From NCBI RefSeq assembly GCF_009760405.1, contig NZ_WRPP01000001.1, forward strand, positions 868,001 to 932,000: a DNA stretch of 64,000 bases, written 5' to 3'. The translations under genes and the position numbers were made by a program. Positions 21,200 to 29,741 of this stretch are shown in pieces. This DNA is from Nocardia terrae. Lineage in GTDB: Bacteria > Actinomycetota > Actinomycetes > Mycobacteriales > Mycobacteriaceae. Within the stretch, counting starts at the first letter, position 1; every line of letters begins with the position of its first letter. The notes under the pieces were generated by a model, which was given only the letters and a program-made list of their open reading frames with translations, did no database searches and was not told the DNA's origin.

Positions 21200-21499
21200 G
21201 TGCCCGCCATCTCCAGGGACGAGGTCGCTCACCTCGCCCGGCTGTCCCGGCTCGCTTTGACGGACGACGAACTCGATCTGTACGCCGGTCAGCTGGATTC
21301 CATCCTGACCCACGTCGCGCAGATCTCGCAGGTCGCCGCCGCCGATGTGCCCGCCACCGCGTCCCCGAACCCGGAGACCAACGTCACCCGCCCGGATGTG
21401 GAGCAGCCCTGCCTGACTCCGGAGCAGGCCCTCGCCATGGCTCCGGCCGTCGAGGAGCAGCGGTTCATGGTTCCGCAGATTCTGGGAGAGGGCGAATGA
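21200..21499 (+). CDS. gatC: Asp-tRNA(Asn)/Glu-tRNA(Gln) amidotransferase subunit C
   Basis: 99 residues, GTG start with AAAGGGG 8 bp upstream. The family pattern [33 protein letters not shown] is complete. GatC is the small belt subunit that stabilises the GatA-GatB complex, which converts mischarged Glu-tRNA(Gln) and Asp-tRNA(Asn) to the correct amide forms. Its stop overlaps the gatA start (ATGA). gatB lies 24 kb further on, so the three subunits are not in one operon here; the same split, over a shorter distance, occurs in mycobacteria. Confidence 0.96.
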   Translation: MPAISRDEVAHLARLSRLALTDDELDLYAGQLDSILTHVAQISQVAAADVPATASPNPETNVTRPDVEQPCLTPEQALAMAPAVEEQRFMVPQILGEGE

Positions 21500-22965
21500 C
21501 AGACCTGACGAAACTGTCCGCGGCGGAGCTCGCGGGCAAGATCCACGCGCGTGAGGTGTCCTCGGTCGAGGTGACCGAGGCCCACATCCAGCGCATCGCC
21601 GAGGTCGACGGGGAGATCAACGCCTTCCTGCACGTCGCCGGCGAGCAGGCGCTGCTCACCGCCGCCGAGATCGACCGCCAGGTCGCCGGGGGCAAGGTCG
21701 TCTCCCCGCTGGCCGGTGTTCCCTTGGCGCTCAAGGACGTTTTCACCACCACCGACATGCCGACCACCTGCGGGTCGAAGATGCTCGAGGGCTGGGTCTC
21801 GCCGTACGACGCGACGCTGACCAGCAAGCTGCGCGAGGCGGGCATCCCGATCCTCGGCAAGACGAACATGGACGAGTTCGCCATGGGTTCGTCCACCGAG
21901 AACTCGGCCTACGGCCCGACCCGCAATCCCTGGGACACCGACCGGATTCCGGGCGGTTCGGGTGGTGGCTCGGCCGCCGCGCTCGCCTCCTACCAGGCTC
22001 CGCTGGCCATCGGCACCGACACCGGCGGCTCGATCCGCCAGCCCGCCGCGGTCACCGCGACCGTCGGCACCAAGCCGACCTACGGCACCGTGTCCCGCTA
22101 CGGCCTGGTCGCCTGCGCGTCCTCGCTGGACCAGGGTGGCCCGTGCGGTCGCACCGTGCTGGACACCGCGCTGCTGCACGAGGTCATCGCGGGGTACGAC
22201 CCGCGCGACTCCACCTCGCGCAATGTGCCGGTGCCGCCGGTGGTCGCCGCGGCCCGAGAGGGCGCGCAGGGCGATCTGAAGGGCGTGAAAGTCGGTGTGG
22301 TGAAGGAACTTCACTCCGACTCGTACCAGCCCGGCGTCATCTCCTCCTTCGATGCCGCGGTCGCGCAGCTGAAGGACCTGGGCGCGGAAGTGATCGAGGT
22401 GTCGTGTCCGCACTTCGAGTACGCGCTGCCCGCCTACTACCTGATCCTGCCGTCGGAGGTGTCCTCGAACCTCGCGCGCTTCGACGCCATGCGCTACGGC
22501 CTGCGCGTCGGTGACGACGGCACCCACTCCGCCGAGCAGGTCATGTCCATGACCCGTGAGGCCGGGCTGGGGCCGGAGGTCAAGCGCCGCATCATGATCG
22601 GCACCTACGCGCTGTCGGCCGGGTACTACGACGCCTACTACGGTCAGGCCAACAAGGTCCGCAACCTGATCGCGCAGGACTACGACAAGGCCTACGAGAC
22701 CGTCGACGTGCTGGTCTCGCCGACCAGCCCGTTCACCGCGTGGAAGCTGGGCGAGAAGGTCAACGACCCGCTGGCCATGTACCTGTCGGACCTGTGCACG
22801 CTGCCCACCAACCTGGCCGGGCACTGCGCCATGTCGGTGCCGTCCGGGCTGAGCGCGGACGACGGCATGCCGGTCGGTCTGCAGATCATGGCCCCGGCGC
22901 TGGCCGACGACCGCCTGTACCGGGTCGGTGCGGCCTACGAGGCGGCTCGCGGCCCGATCGCCTGA
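21496..22965 (+). CDS. gatA: Asp-tRNA(Asn)/Glu-tRNA(Gln) amidotransferase subunit A
   Basis: 489 residues from the ATG at 21496. It is the amidase-signature subunit that frees ammonia from glutamine. The catalytic Lys is in VPLALKDVF, the cis-Ser in [13 protein letters not shown] and the nucleophile Ser in [12 protein letters not shown]-terminal helices follow in the usual order. The start overlaps gatC by 4 bp, and a strong hairpin terminator follows 48 bp after the stop, making gatCA a two-gene unit. Confidence 0.97.
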   Translation: MTDLTKLSAAELAGKIHAREVSSVEVTEAHIQRIAEVDGEINAFLHVAGEQALLTAAEIDRQVAGGKVVSPLAGVPLALKDVFTTTDMPTTCGSKMLEGWVSPYDATLTSKLREAGIPILGKTNMDEFAMGSSTENSAYGPTRNPWDTDRIPGGSGGGSAAALASYQAPLAIGTDTGGSIRQPAAVTATVGTKPTYGTVSRYGLVACASSLDQGGPCGRTVLDTALLHEVIAGYDPRDSTSRNVPVPPVVAAAREGAQGDLKGVKVGVVKELHSDSYQPGVISSFDAAVAQLKDLGAEVIEVSCPHFEYALPAYYLILPSEVSSNLARFDAMRYGLRVGDDGTHSAEQVMSMTREAGLGPEVKRRIMIGTYALSAGYYDAYYGQANKVRNLIAQDYDKAYETVDVLVSPTSPFTAWKLGEKVNDPLAMYLSDLCTLPTNLAGHCAMSVPSGLSADDGMPVGLQIMAPALADDRLYRVGAAYEAARGPIA

Positions 22966-23012
22966 TCGGGAGCCGCTGAGACCGCCTGATCACGGCATCT
23001 CGCAAGCGAATT

Positions 23013-23043
23013 CGGCCCCCGCCGGTACGACCGGCGGGGGCCG
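23013..23043 (+). terminator. Terminator of gatCA
   Basis: CGGCCCCCGCCGGT pairs perfectly with ACCGGCGGGGGCCG around a three-base ACG loop, 48 bp after the gatA stop. It is a 14-bp stem without a long T-run, normal for actinobacteria. Confidence 0.85.
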
Positions 23044-23194
23044 TTCGCTGTCCGTCCGGCGTGTCCGTTTCCGACGGTGCGGCGTGTCCGGTTCCGGGCG
23101 GTCGACTTCCAAGCGATACCTCAATGCCTGCGGCGTGTCGGTCCAGACCGGTAGGCTGGCACAGGTTCGTCGTGTGTGAAGGGTTTCTTTGGGG

Positions 23195-25183
23195 ATGTTG
23201 CGACGCGGCGAGGTCTTCGCTGGCTACGTGATCGAGCGCGAAGTGGGCCGTGGCGGAATGGGTTCGGTCTACGCTGCCCGCCACCCTCGGCTTCCGCGGC
23301 TGATCGCGCTCAAGCTGCTGCATCGGGAGATGTTCGGTGAGAACGAGACCCGCATGCGGTTCGAACGCGAGGCCGACGTGATCGCCCAGCTCGACCATCC
23401 CAACATCATCACCGTCTACGACCGGGGTGACGAGGACGAGCAGCTGTGGATCGCCATGCAGTACGTGGACGGGGTGGACTGCGCGTCCGTCGATCCGTAC
23501 GACCTCACTCCGGACCGGGCGGTCGAGATCATCGTGCAGACCGCGGCCGCACTGGATTACGCACACGGCCGCGGCGTGCTGCACCGGGATGTGAAGCCCG
23601 CCAATATCCTGCTGTCGCGTTCGGGCGGCATCGGCACCGGATTCACCGAGCGGGCGCTGCTGTCCGACTTCGGCATCGCGCGGGTGCTCGACGACACCGC
23701 GCACCTGACCCGCACCGGCATGCTCAACGCCACCCTCGCCTACGCCTCGCCCGAACAGCTCACCTCCGCCCCGATGGGGCCGCGCTCGGATCAATACTCG
23801 CTGGCCTGCACGCTGTTCCGGATGCTCACCGGGCAAGGGCCGTTCGACGCGCCCAATATCGCGACCGTCATGCTCGGGCATCTGCAGTCTCCGCCGCCCG
23901 CCGCCCGCAAGCTGCGGCCCGAGCTACCCGCGGAATTGGATGCGGTGCTACGCAAGGCGCTGGCCAAGGATCCGCGCGACCGCTTCGAGAGCTGCTACGA
24001 ATTCGCGCAGACCGCGTGGGAGACGGTGGCCGAACCGGTTTCGCTGGTGCGGCGGCCGCGCGCGCAGACCTCCGCGTGGGTTCCGCGCGAGGACAGCGTG
24101 CTCGGCTGCCTGTTCGGCGGCGCGATCGGGGACGCGCTGGGCGCGCCGATCGAGACGATGCTGCTGCCGAACATCCAGCAGCGCTTCGGGATCGCGGGCG
24201 TCACCGGGGAGGGCAGCGGCTACAAGGGGCGCATCTCCGATGAGACGCAGCTCGCGCTGTTCACCATGGAGGCGATCATCCGCGGCGCCCGCGCGCGCGA
24301 GCACGGGACGGCCGCCACCGTCGGCATGATCCAGGAGAACCTGCTGGTGTGGCTGCGCGGGCAGGGGCAGGCGGTGCCCGAGCAGCCGGTGCCGCTGCAG
24401 AGCGGGCTGACCGGGTACCCGGAACTGATGACCAATCGGGGGCCGACGCAGACCACCATCTCGGCCATGCGGCGGGTGGCGGCGCGACAGCGGCCGGATG
24501 TGCCGCTGGGCACCCGCGAACATCCGATCAACGACTCCAAGGGGTGTGCGGCCGTGGTCCGCTCCGCGCCCTGCGGATTGACGCCCTCGCTGGACTACGC
24601 CTTCGAATTGGCCTGCGACGCGGGCGCGCTCACACACGGCAATCCGAGCGGGTGGCTGCCGGCGGGCGCGCTGGCGGCCATGGTGTTCGGGCTGTGCCGG
24701 GGGCTGGACGTGCGCGGGGCGGCGGAACAGGCGCGGGCGCAACTGATCCGGCATCGCGATCACGAGGAGACCACGCAGGCGCTCGACGCGGCGGTCCGGC
24801 TGGCCGACACGGTGGCCTTCCGCGGGCGGCCGATGCCGTCACCGGAGATTCTGGAGCGGCTCGGCAGCGGTGTCATCGGCTCCGAGGCGCTGGCGCTGGG
24901 GGTCTGCGCGGCGGTGTGCGCCGAGAATGTCGGCGGCACACCGGAACAGGTCTTCCGCAACGGGGTGCTGCTGGCGGTCAACCATTCCGGGGACAGCGAC
25001 TCGACCGGGGCCATCTGCGGCGCGATCCTGGGCACGCGGCTCGGTGTGCACGCCATTCCGCAAATCTGGCGCGCCCGGCTCGACGCGGCGGCCGCCATCG
25101 AACGCCTGGCCGCGGACTTCTCCCGCGAATTCCGCGGCGCCGCTCAGCAGCCCGGCAGCACCGTGCCCTGGTCGGTGCCGTAG
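23195..25183 (+). CDS. Ser/Thr protein kinase fused to an ADP-ribosylglycohydrolase domain
   Basis: 662 residues from the ATG at 23195 (a TTG lies two codons earlier). Residues 8-275 are a complete Hanks-type kinase: glycine loop GRGGMGSVY, Lys K40, catalytic HRD at 130-132, DFG at 158-160 and YASPEQL in place of APE. After a short linker, residues 300-640 are an ADP-ribosylglycohydrolase (DraG/ARH) domain: GCLFGGAIGDALGAPIE at 304-320, the metal-binding DET at 349-351 and SGDSDSTGA at 598-606. ARH enzymes remove ADP-ribose from modified Arg, Ser or nucleic acid. All key residues of both halves appear intact. No transmembrane segment is present, so it should be cytosolic. The kinase half aligns without gaps to the kinase encoded at 29742. 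The 3' end overlaps the convergent hydrolase gene by 40 bp. Confidence 0.92.
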   Translation: MLRRGEVFAGYVIEREVGRGGMGSVYAARHPRLPRLIALKLLHREMFGENETRMRFEREADVIAQLDHPNIITVYDRGDEDEQLWIAMQYVDGVDCASVDPYDLTPDRAVEIIVQTAAALDYAHGRGVLHRDVKPANILLSRSGGIGTGFTERALLSDFGIARVLDDTAHLTRTGMLNATLAYASPEQLTSAPMGPRSDQYSLACTLFRMLTGQGPFDAPNIATVMLGHLQSPPPAARKLRPELPAELDAVLRKALAKDPRDRFESCYEFAQTAWETVAEPVSLVRRPRAQTSAWVPREDSVLGCLFGGAIGDALGAPIETMLLPNIQQRFGIAGVTGEGSGYKGRISDETQLALFTMEAIIRGARAREHGTAATVGMIQENLLVWLRGQGQAVPEQPVPLQSGLTGYPELMTNRGPTQTTISAMRRVAARQRPDVPLGTREHPINDSKGCAAVVRSAPCGLTPSLDYAFELACDAGALTHGNPSGWLPAGALAAMVFGLCRGLDVRGAAEQARAQLIRHRDHEETTQALDAAVRLADTVAFRGRPMPSPEILERLGSGVIGSEALALGVCAAVCAENVGGTPEQVFRNGVLLAVNHSGDSDSTGAICGAILGTRLGVHAIPQIWRARLDAAAAIERLAADFSREFRGAAQQPGSTVPWSVP

Positions 25184-26745
25184 CGGTGGCCGTGACCGGG
25201 CGGGGCATCGAGCGCGCCCAAGAGGTCGGCGGTGGTCTGCAGGAAGCTGATCACCGGAAACCAGTGCGGGACCGGGGCGTCCGGGCGGGTGCCGGTGAGA
25301 TCCGGTGCGCGCCACAGCAGGGACGGGGACCAGCGCACCACCGGGTCGGAGGCATTGGCCAGCACCGCCGCGCGGCCGCGATGCACCTGCCCGGCGGGCG
25401 GGCCCGCCCACAGCGCGCCGCAGGTGCGCGCGTCCTGCTCGGCGTCGCTGCCGAAGATGGAACTGCCGCCGAGCGCGCCCAGGCTCTGACCGTAGACGTA
25501 AAGCTTCGGCGGATCGGGCAAGCGTGAAATCCGTTGCTCCACGGCCCGGAACAGCGCTCGCGCCGATTCCTCCGCGGCGCTGCGGCCGAACACGAAGGTG
25601 ACCCAGCTCGGCGCGTCCGAGTACTGCAACCCGACCAGCGCCACATCGCCGCCGAAGCGCGCGTCCAGTCCCTTCGCGGCATCCCCGTCGATCCAGCCGG
25701 ACCCGGTCGGCACGGTCACCACGAGATTGCGCCGCTGCAGCCCGCCGGTGCGCTCCAGCTCCCGAATCGCCAGCGCCACCCGGGAATCCAGATCGGGCGC
25801 GGAATTCAATCCGACATAGACGCGCACGGTCCGCGCCGGCGTGCCCGCCACGAAACGCCGCCCCTGCGCCCCGAGCGAGGGCCAGCTCGCCATCGACACC
25901 GGACTTCCCGACCGGGTCGGCGAATCCGGTTGCACCAGCCCCGGATCCACATACGAATTGGCCGCCGCGTACGCCGCCTGCCGCCACTCCACCACGCTCG
26001 GCACGATCACCACCTGCATGGCCACCACCAACGCCACCCCCGCCGCCACACCGCGCATCGGTCCCAACCGCCGCACCACCCAGCGCACCCCGCGCACGAC
26101 GGCCACCACTACCGCGACGAGCGGCACCGTCCAGCCCAGCCATTGCGCCCAGTACCCCGGTCCTATTCCGCTCACTCCCATGGCGGCACGCAAGGTGTTC
26201 TGCCAGTGCTGGGCATAACCCAGCGCCGCTCCGGTCAGCGCCACCGCCACGACCAACGCCGGCACCCGGGCCCGCGTCAGGTGCACGATCCCGAACCGGG
26301 TCCACCGCAACACCATTCGAATGATCGCGGCCACCCCCAGCCCGATCAGCACCAGCAGCGCCGTCAGAATCGCCTGCGCCGACGGTGTACGCGGCAGCAG
26401 CCCGGGCGCCAGCGAAACGATCGTCCCGCCCGCCACCGCCACACTGGTCCCCACTCGAGGGACCCGCGGTGCGGCCCACCGCCACCGGAACCGGTCGTTC
26501 CCCGATCCGGCGGCAGCGCCGGGCAGCGCCGAACCGGCCGGATGTCCGCCATGGATTCCCGTCCGGCCGAACCGCATTCGTGATCGTGGCACGGGCACCC
26601 ACGCCGGGTCCGTTGGATCCTGGTCGGGCCGTGGGCGGCCGATGGCCGAACCGGTGTTGGGCGCATCCGAGCCGGCCAGTTCGGCGGGATGTCCCGTATC
26701 GACGTGTCTCGCCTTCGTCAGGGAGATCTCGGGCGAGCGGGTCAT
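25144..26745 (-). CDS. Membrane alpha/beta-hydrolase family protein (DUF2319-like)
   Basis: 533 residues from the ATG at 26745, which overlaps the stop of the phospholipase gene (ATGA). The N-terminal 90 residues are Pro/Arg-rich. Four or so membrane segments follow (around LAPGLLPRTPSAQAILTALLVLIGL and VAGVALVVAMQVVIVPSV, among others). The C-terminal half is an alpha/beta hydrolase with the nucleophile S421 in YGQSLGALGG. The architecture fits the actinobacterial alpha/beta-hydrolase family with an N-terminal membrane domain, whose substrates are unknown. Coupling to a secreted phospholipase A2 suggests joint action on lipids or the cell envelope. The gene converges on, and overlaps by 40 bp, the kinase-ARH gene. 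Confidence 0.85.
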   Translation of the reverse strand: MTRSPEISLTKARHVDTGHPAELAGSDAPNTGSAIGRPRPDQDPTDPAWVPVPRSRMRFGRTGIHGGHPAGSALPGAAAGSGNDRFRWRWAAPRVPRVGTSVAVAGGTIVSLAPGLLPRTPSAQAILTALLVLIGLGVAAIIRMVLRWTRFGIVHLTRARVPALVVAVALTGAALGYAQHWQNTLRAAMGVSGIGPGYWAQWLGWTVPLVAVVVAVVRGVRWVVRRLGPMRGVAAGVALVVAMQVVIVPSVVEWRQAAYAAANSYVDPGLVQPDSPTRSGSPVSMASWPSLGAQGRRFVAGTPARTVRVYVGLNSAPDLDSRVALAIRELERTGGLQRRNLVVTVPTGSGWIDGDAAKGLDARFGGDVALVGLQYSDAPSWVTFVFGRSAAEESARALFRAVEQRISRLPDPPKLYVYGQSLGALGGSSIFGSDAEQDARTCGALWAGPPAGQVHRGRAAVLANASDPVVRWSPSLLWRAPDLTGTRPDAPVPHWFPVISFLQTTADLLGALDAPPGHGHRYGTDQGTVLPGC

Positions 26746-27539
26746 AGTGCCACCGCCGCGTCGGCGGATGGGGCGAACCCGGTTGCGGGGAGCGTGATCT
26801 CCCGGTGGGAGCGGGTGCAGCGGACGAGAATCGTTGCCCCGATCGCCAATCCGACGGTGAGACCGATGCCGGACAGGGCCAGGGTGGCCGGGGAGGGCAG
26901 GTTGCCCGAGTGCTCGAAGAAGGGCTCGTAGATGGGGTTGCCGTAGTCCTGTCGGATGGAGTTGAGGTCTACGGCGGTGGTGGCGACGCTCGCCATGAAT
27001 TGGCATCGGGCGCGGGAGACGGCGTTGTCGCGGGATTCGCAGGCCGCGTGCATGCGGCGTTCGAGACCGGCGTCGGCGACCTGGCGGGCCCAGGGGCCGA
27101 GGGGCTGACCGTGGGCGGCGGCGTAGCGGATCAGGTCGTAGCCGAGGTCGTGGGATTTGCAGGCCGGGTCGAACTCGGCGGGGAGGGGGACGGGGGAAGA
27201 GCAGTCACCGTTGGGGTTGACGAGCATGCCGTTCTCGACCACGGGGCGGTAGCCCGCCGTGGCGACGAAGTCCTCGGGGATGACCGTGGGATCCGGTTGC
27301 GCGGCAACCGATTCCAGGATTCCGGCCCGTGCCGCGGCATTCTCCGGCTGCACGGGGGCCGGAGCGGCCGCGCCCGCGTCCGGTGCGAAAGCCACCCCGG
27401 CCGAGCACGCGATGGCGGCGGCCACCGCGAGCGTGGCGTAGCGGGAGGGCCGGTCCCAGCGGGAGCGGGTCGGCTGCGCGGGGGTCGCGGCGCGGGGGGA
27501 ACGGGGCGAAATCCGGCGGGAGATCGGGAACGCTCTCAT
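26742..27539 (-). CDS. Secreted/membrane-tethered prokaryotic phospholipase A2
   Basis: 265 residues. An N-terminal signal peptide (YATLAVAAAIACSAGVAFA, cleaved near DAGAAA) precedes the catalytic domain. The domain carries the prokaryotic PLA2 core FDPACKSHDLGYDLIRYA with the His-Asp pair and paired cysteines, and a preceding NGDCSSP calcium-loop-like segment. A C-terminal hydrophobic stretch (LALSGIGLTVGLAIGATILV) followed by RCTRSHR could hold it in the membrane with a short cytoplasmic tail, which is unusual for this family. It shares a 4-bp overlap with the downstream hydrolase gene and is divergent from a sensor kinase gene. Confidence 0.85.
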   Translation of the reverse strand: MRAFPISRRISPRSPRAATPAQPTRSRWDRPSRYATLAVAAAIACSAGVAFAPDAGAAAPAPVQPENAAARAGILESVAAQPDPTVIPEDFVATAGYRPVVENGMLVNPNGDCSSPVPLPAEFDPACKSHDLGYDLIRYAAAHGQPLGPWARQVADAGLERRMHAACESRDNAVSRARCQFMASVATTAVDLNSIRQDYGNPIYEPFFEHSGNLPSPATLALSGIGLTVGLAIGATILVRCTRSHREITLPATGFAPSADAAVAL

Positions 27540-27631
27540 GGCTTCGAAGTTAGGAATCGGGCCTCGACCTGGGCGTCAGCCTGCGGGGCCGTTCCCGGGT
27601 GGGCGAGGCGGGGGAGGGCGGGCCCGGTCTC

Positions 27632-27667
27632 GTACCCGGGTAGGGGGTACTAGATCACCCGGGGGTA
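27632..27667. promoter_or_regulatory. Clustered TACCC/GGGTA dyads in the divergent kinase/phospholipase promoter
   Basis: GTACCC (27632-27637) pairs with GGGTAC (27645-27650) across 7 bp. A perfect 10-bp palindrome TACCCGGGTA (27633-27642) overlaps it, and CACCCGGGGGTA follows at 27657-27668. The cluster sits in the 166-bp gap between the phospholipase gene and the sensor kinase gene, 40-75 bp before the kinase start. This is where the cognate response regulator would be expected to bind. Confidence 0.45.
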
Positions 27668-27705
27668 TGAGGTGCGGGCGGCGCGCGGTCTCTACCGTCG
27701 TAGCC

Positions 27706-28920
27706 ATGGTCGGAAAGTTGTCTGGGCAGGCCCGTTCGGCACGGGCACGACAGGTGATCGACGGGTTGACGCTGCTGCTCGCGGTGATCTTCATCGCGGT
27801 GGCGTGGCCCACGTTGCATCTCACACACAAGGTGCCGGCGGCCGCCGCGCCGTTCATCGCCGGATTCGCCGCGTTCCCGATTCTCCTACTACGCGTGAAC
27901 CCATTACTGGGATGGGCGGTTTCGGCCGGGTCGGCGCTGATGATCGCCCTGGCCGTCCCGAATCAGCCGGGGAACACCATCCCGTTCCAGGTCGTGCACA
28001 TCCTGGTGCTGTTCGCGATGGTCTTCGCGGTCGCGGTGCGCGCGCCCATCCGGATGGTGGGCGTGGTGTGGATCGCGACCTCGCTGCTGTTCGCCACCAC
28101 CATGGCGCAGACCGGCGACAGTTTCGCCGAATCCGGCTTCGGGTGGCCGCTGGCCATCACCGGGCTGGTGATCTTCGGGCTGCTCGTCCGCTGGGTCGCG
28201 GTGTCGAGGCAGGCGCTGCTCAAGTCGGAGGAGGAGACCGAACTCGAGCGGGCGCGCCGCGCGATCCTCGAGGAGAAGGCGCGCATCGCCCGCGACCTGC
28301 ACGACGTGGTGGCCCACCACATGTCCATGGTGGTGGTGCAGGCGCAGACCGCGCCGTACCGGATCAGCGGGCTGTCCCCGGACGCCCGTGCGGAATTCGA
28401 GTCCATCGGCACCGGCGCGCGGGCCGCGCTCAATGAGATCCGCGGCATGCTCGGTGTTCTGCGCAGCGACGGCATGCTGCCCGAGCACGCGCCGCAACCC
28501 CGCGCCGCCGACGTCCCGGAACTGTTCGAAGGCGCGCTGCGCGCCGGCGTGCCGATCACCTGGACCGTGGACGGCGAACTCGAGGCGGTGCCCGAGACGA
28601 CGGGCCTGGCCCTGTACCGAATCGTGCAGGAGTCCTTGGCCAATGCCTCGCGGCACGCGCCGGGCGCGGCCGTGCGGGTACGCATCGCCTGCGGGGCCGA
28701 GCTCACCCTCGAGGTGGCCAACGACCGTGCCATCGCGGTCCGCCCCGGCGACCACCCCGCCTCCTCCACCTCCGGTAGCGGTATCGCGGGCATGCAGACC
28801 CGTGCCGCGGCGGTCGGCGGCGTCCTGACCGCCACCCCCCGCCCCGACGGCGGCTTCGAGGTCCACGCCCAGCTACCCCTCACCCTCGCTCCCATCGCGA
28901 CCGCCGCCGTCCCACACTGA
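27706..28920 (+). CDS. Two-component sensor histidine kinase (NarL/DesK type)
   Basis: 404 residues from the ATG at 27706; an ATG at 27667 preceded by a G-run is the alternative. About five membrane helices span residues 15-165. They are followed by the HisKA_3 dimerisation box KARIARDLHDVVAHHMSMVV with the phospho-accepting His, and a degenerate HATPase with GSGIAGMQTRAAAVGG. It should sense a membrane or envelope signal, having no large extracellular loop. The response regulator gene follows 92 bp downstream. Being divergent from the phospholipase gene suggests control of that lipid-acting pair. Confidence 0.9.
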   Translation: MVGKLSGQARSARARQVIDGLTLLLAVIFIAVAWPTLHLTHKVPAAAAPFIAGFAAFPILLLRVNPLLGWAVSAGSALMIALAVPNQPGNTIPFQVVHILVLFAMVFAVAVRAPIRMVGVVWIATSLLFATTMAQTGDSFAESGFGWPLAITGLVIFGLLVRWVAVSRQALLKSEEETELERARRAILEEKARIARDLHDVVAHHMSMVVVQAQTAPYRISGLSPDARAEFESIGTGARAALNEIRGMLGVLRSDGMLPEHAPQPRAADVPELFEGALRAGVPITWTVDGELEAVPETTGLALYRIVQESLANASRHAPGAAVRVRIACGAELTLEVANDRAIAVRPGDHPASSTSGSGIAGMQTRAAAVGGVLTATPRPDGGFEVHAQLPLTLAPIATAAVPH

Positions 28921-29012
28921 CCCGTCCGCGGGGCCGGGGGTGCGAAGTTGTCGTCGTGGCGGCCGTTCGCTTCCCGGCATGGCAAACTCGAGGGCGTGCG
29001 TGAGGTGGGATT

Positions 29013-29672
29013 GTGGCGATAACCGTGTTGATCGCCGACGACCAGGCGATGGTGCGGCAGGGGTTCGGGGCGCTGCTGGCGGCGCAGCCCGATATCAGCG
29101 TGGTCGGGGACGCGGCGGACGGGAAAATCGCTGTGGCCGAAGCGAAGCGGCTGCGCCCGGATGTGGTGCTGATGGATGTGCGCATGCCGGAGATGAACGG
29201 ACTGGACGCGGCGCGCGCGATCCTGTCGGCCGGATTCGAGCCGCCGGTGCGGGTGCTCATGCTCACCACCTTCGATATCGACGACTACGTCTACGAGGCG
29301 CTCACCATCGGGGCCAGCGGGTTCATGCTCAAGGACGCGCCCGCCGAGGAGCTGGTGCGCGCGGTGCGGGTGGTCGCCGCCGGTGACGCGCTGCTCGCGC
29401 CGACCGTGACGCGGCGGCTCATCGCCGATGTGACCAGCCGCCGGACCCGGCGGGCGCCGACGCCGCAGCTGGAGGTGCTCACCCCGCGCGAGCGCGAGGT
29501 GCTGGAACTGGTGGCGCGCGGCATGTCCAATGCCGAGATCGCCGAAAGTCTTTTCGTGGCGGAACAAACCGTGAAGACGCACGTGTCGAAGGTCTTCACC
29601 AAACTGAACCTGCGCGATCGGGCGCAGGCGGTGGTGCTGGCCTACGAATCCGGACTGGTGACCCCGGGCTGA
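29013..29672 (+). CDS. LuxR/NarL-family response regulator
   Basis: 219 residues, GTG start. The receiver domain has the acidic pair in LIADDQ, the phospho-Asp in DVVLMDVRMPEMNG and the Lys in MLKDAP. The C-terminal HTH reads LTPREREVLELVARGMSNAEIAESL and then VKTHVSKVFTKL, a standard NarL recognition domain. It is the partner of the histidine kinase upstream on the same strand. Confidence 0.95.
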   Translation: MAITVLIADDQAMVRQGFGALLAAQPDISVVGDAADGKIAVAEAKRLRPDVVLMDVRMPEMNGLDAARAILSAGFEPPVRVLMLTTFDIDDYVYEALTIGASGFMLKDAPAEELVRAVRVVAAGDALLAPTVTRRLIADVTSRRTRRAPTPQLEVLTPREREVLELVARGMSNAEIAESLFVAEQTVKTHVSKVFTKLNLRDRAQAVVLAYESGLVTPG

Positions 29673-29741
29673 CCTGCCCCGACGACGTTTCGACGGGTAG
29701 GCTCACGGACTTGTACGTCACCGGAAGGGGGTCGAAAGACA

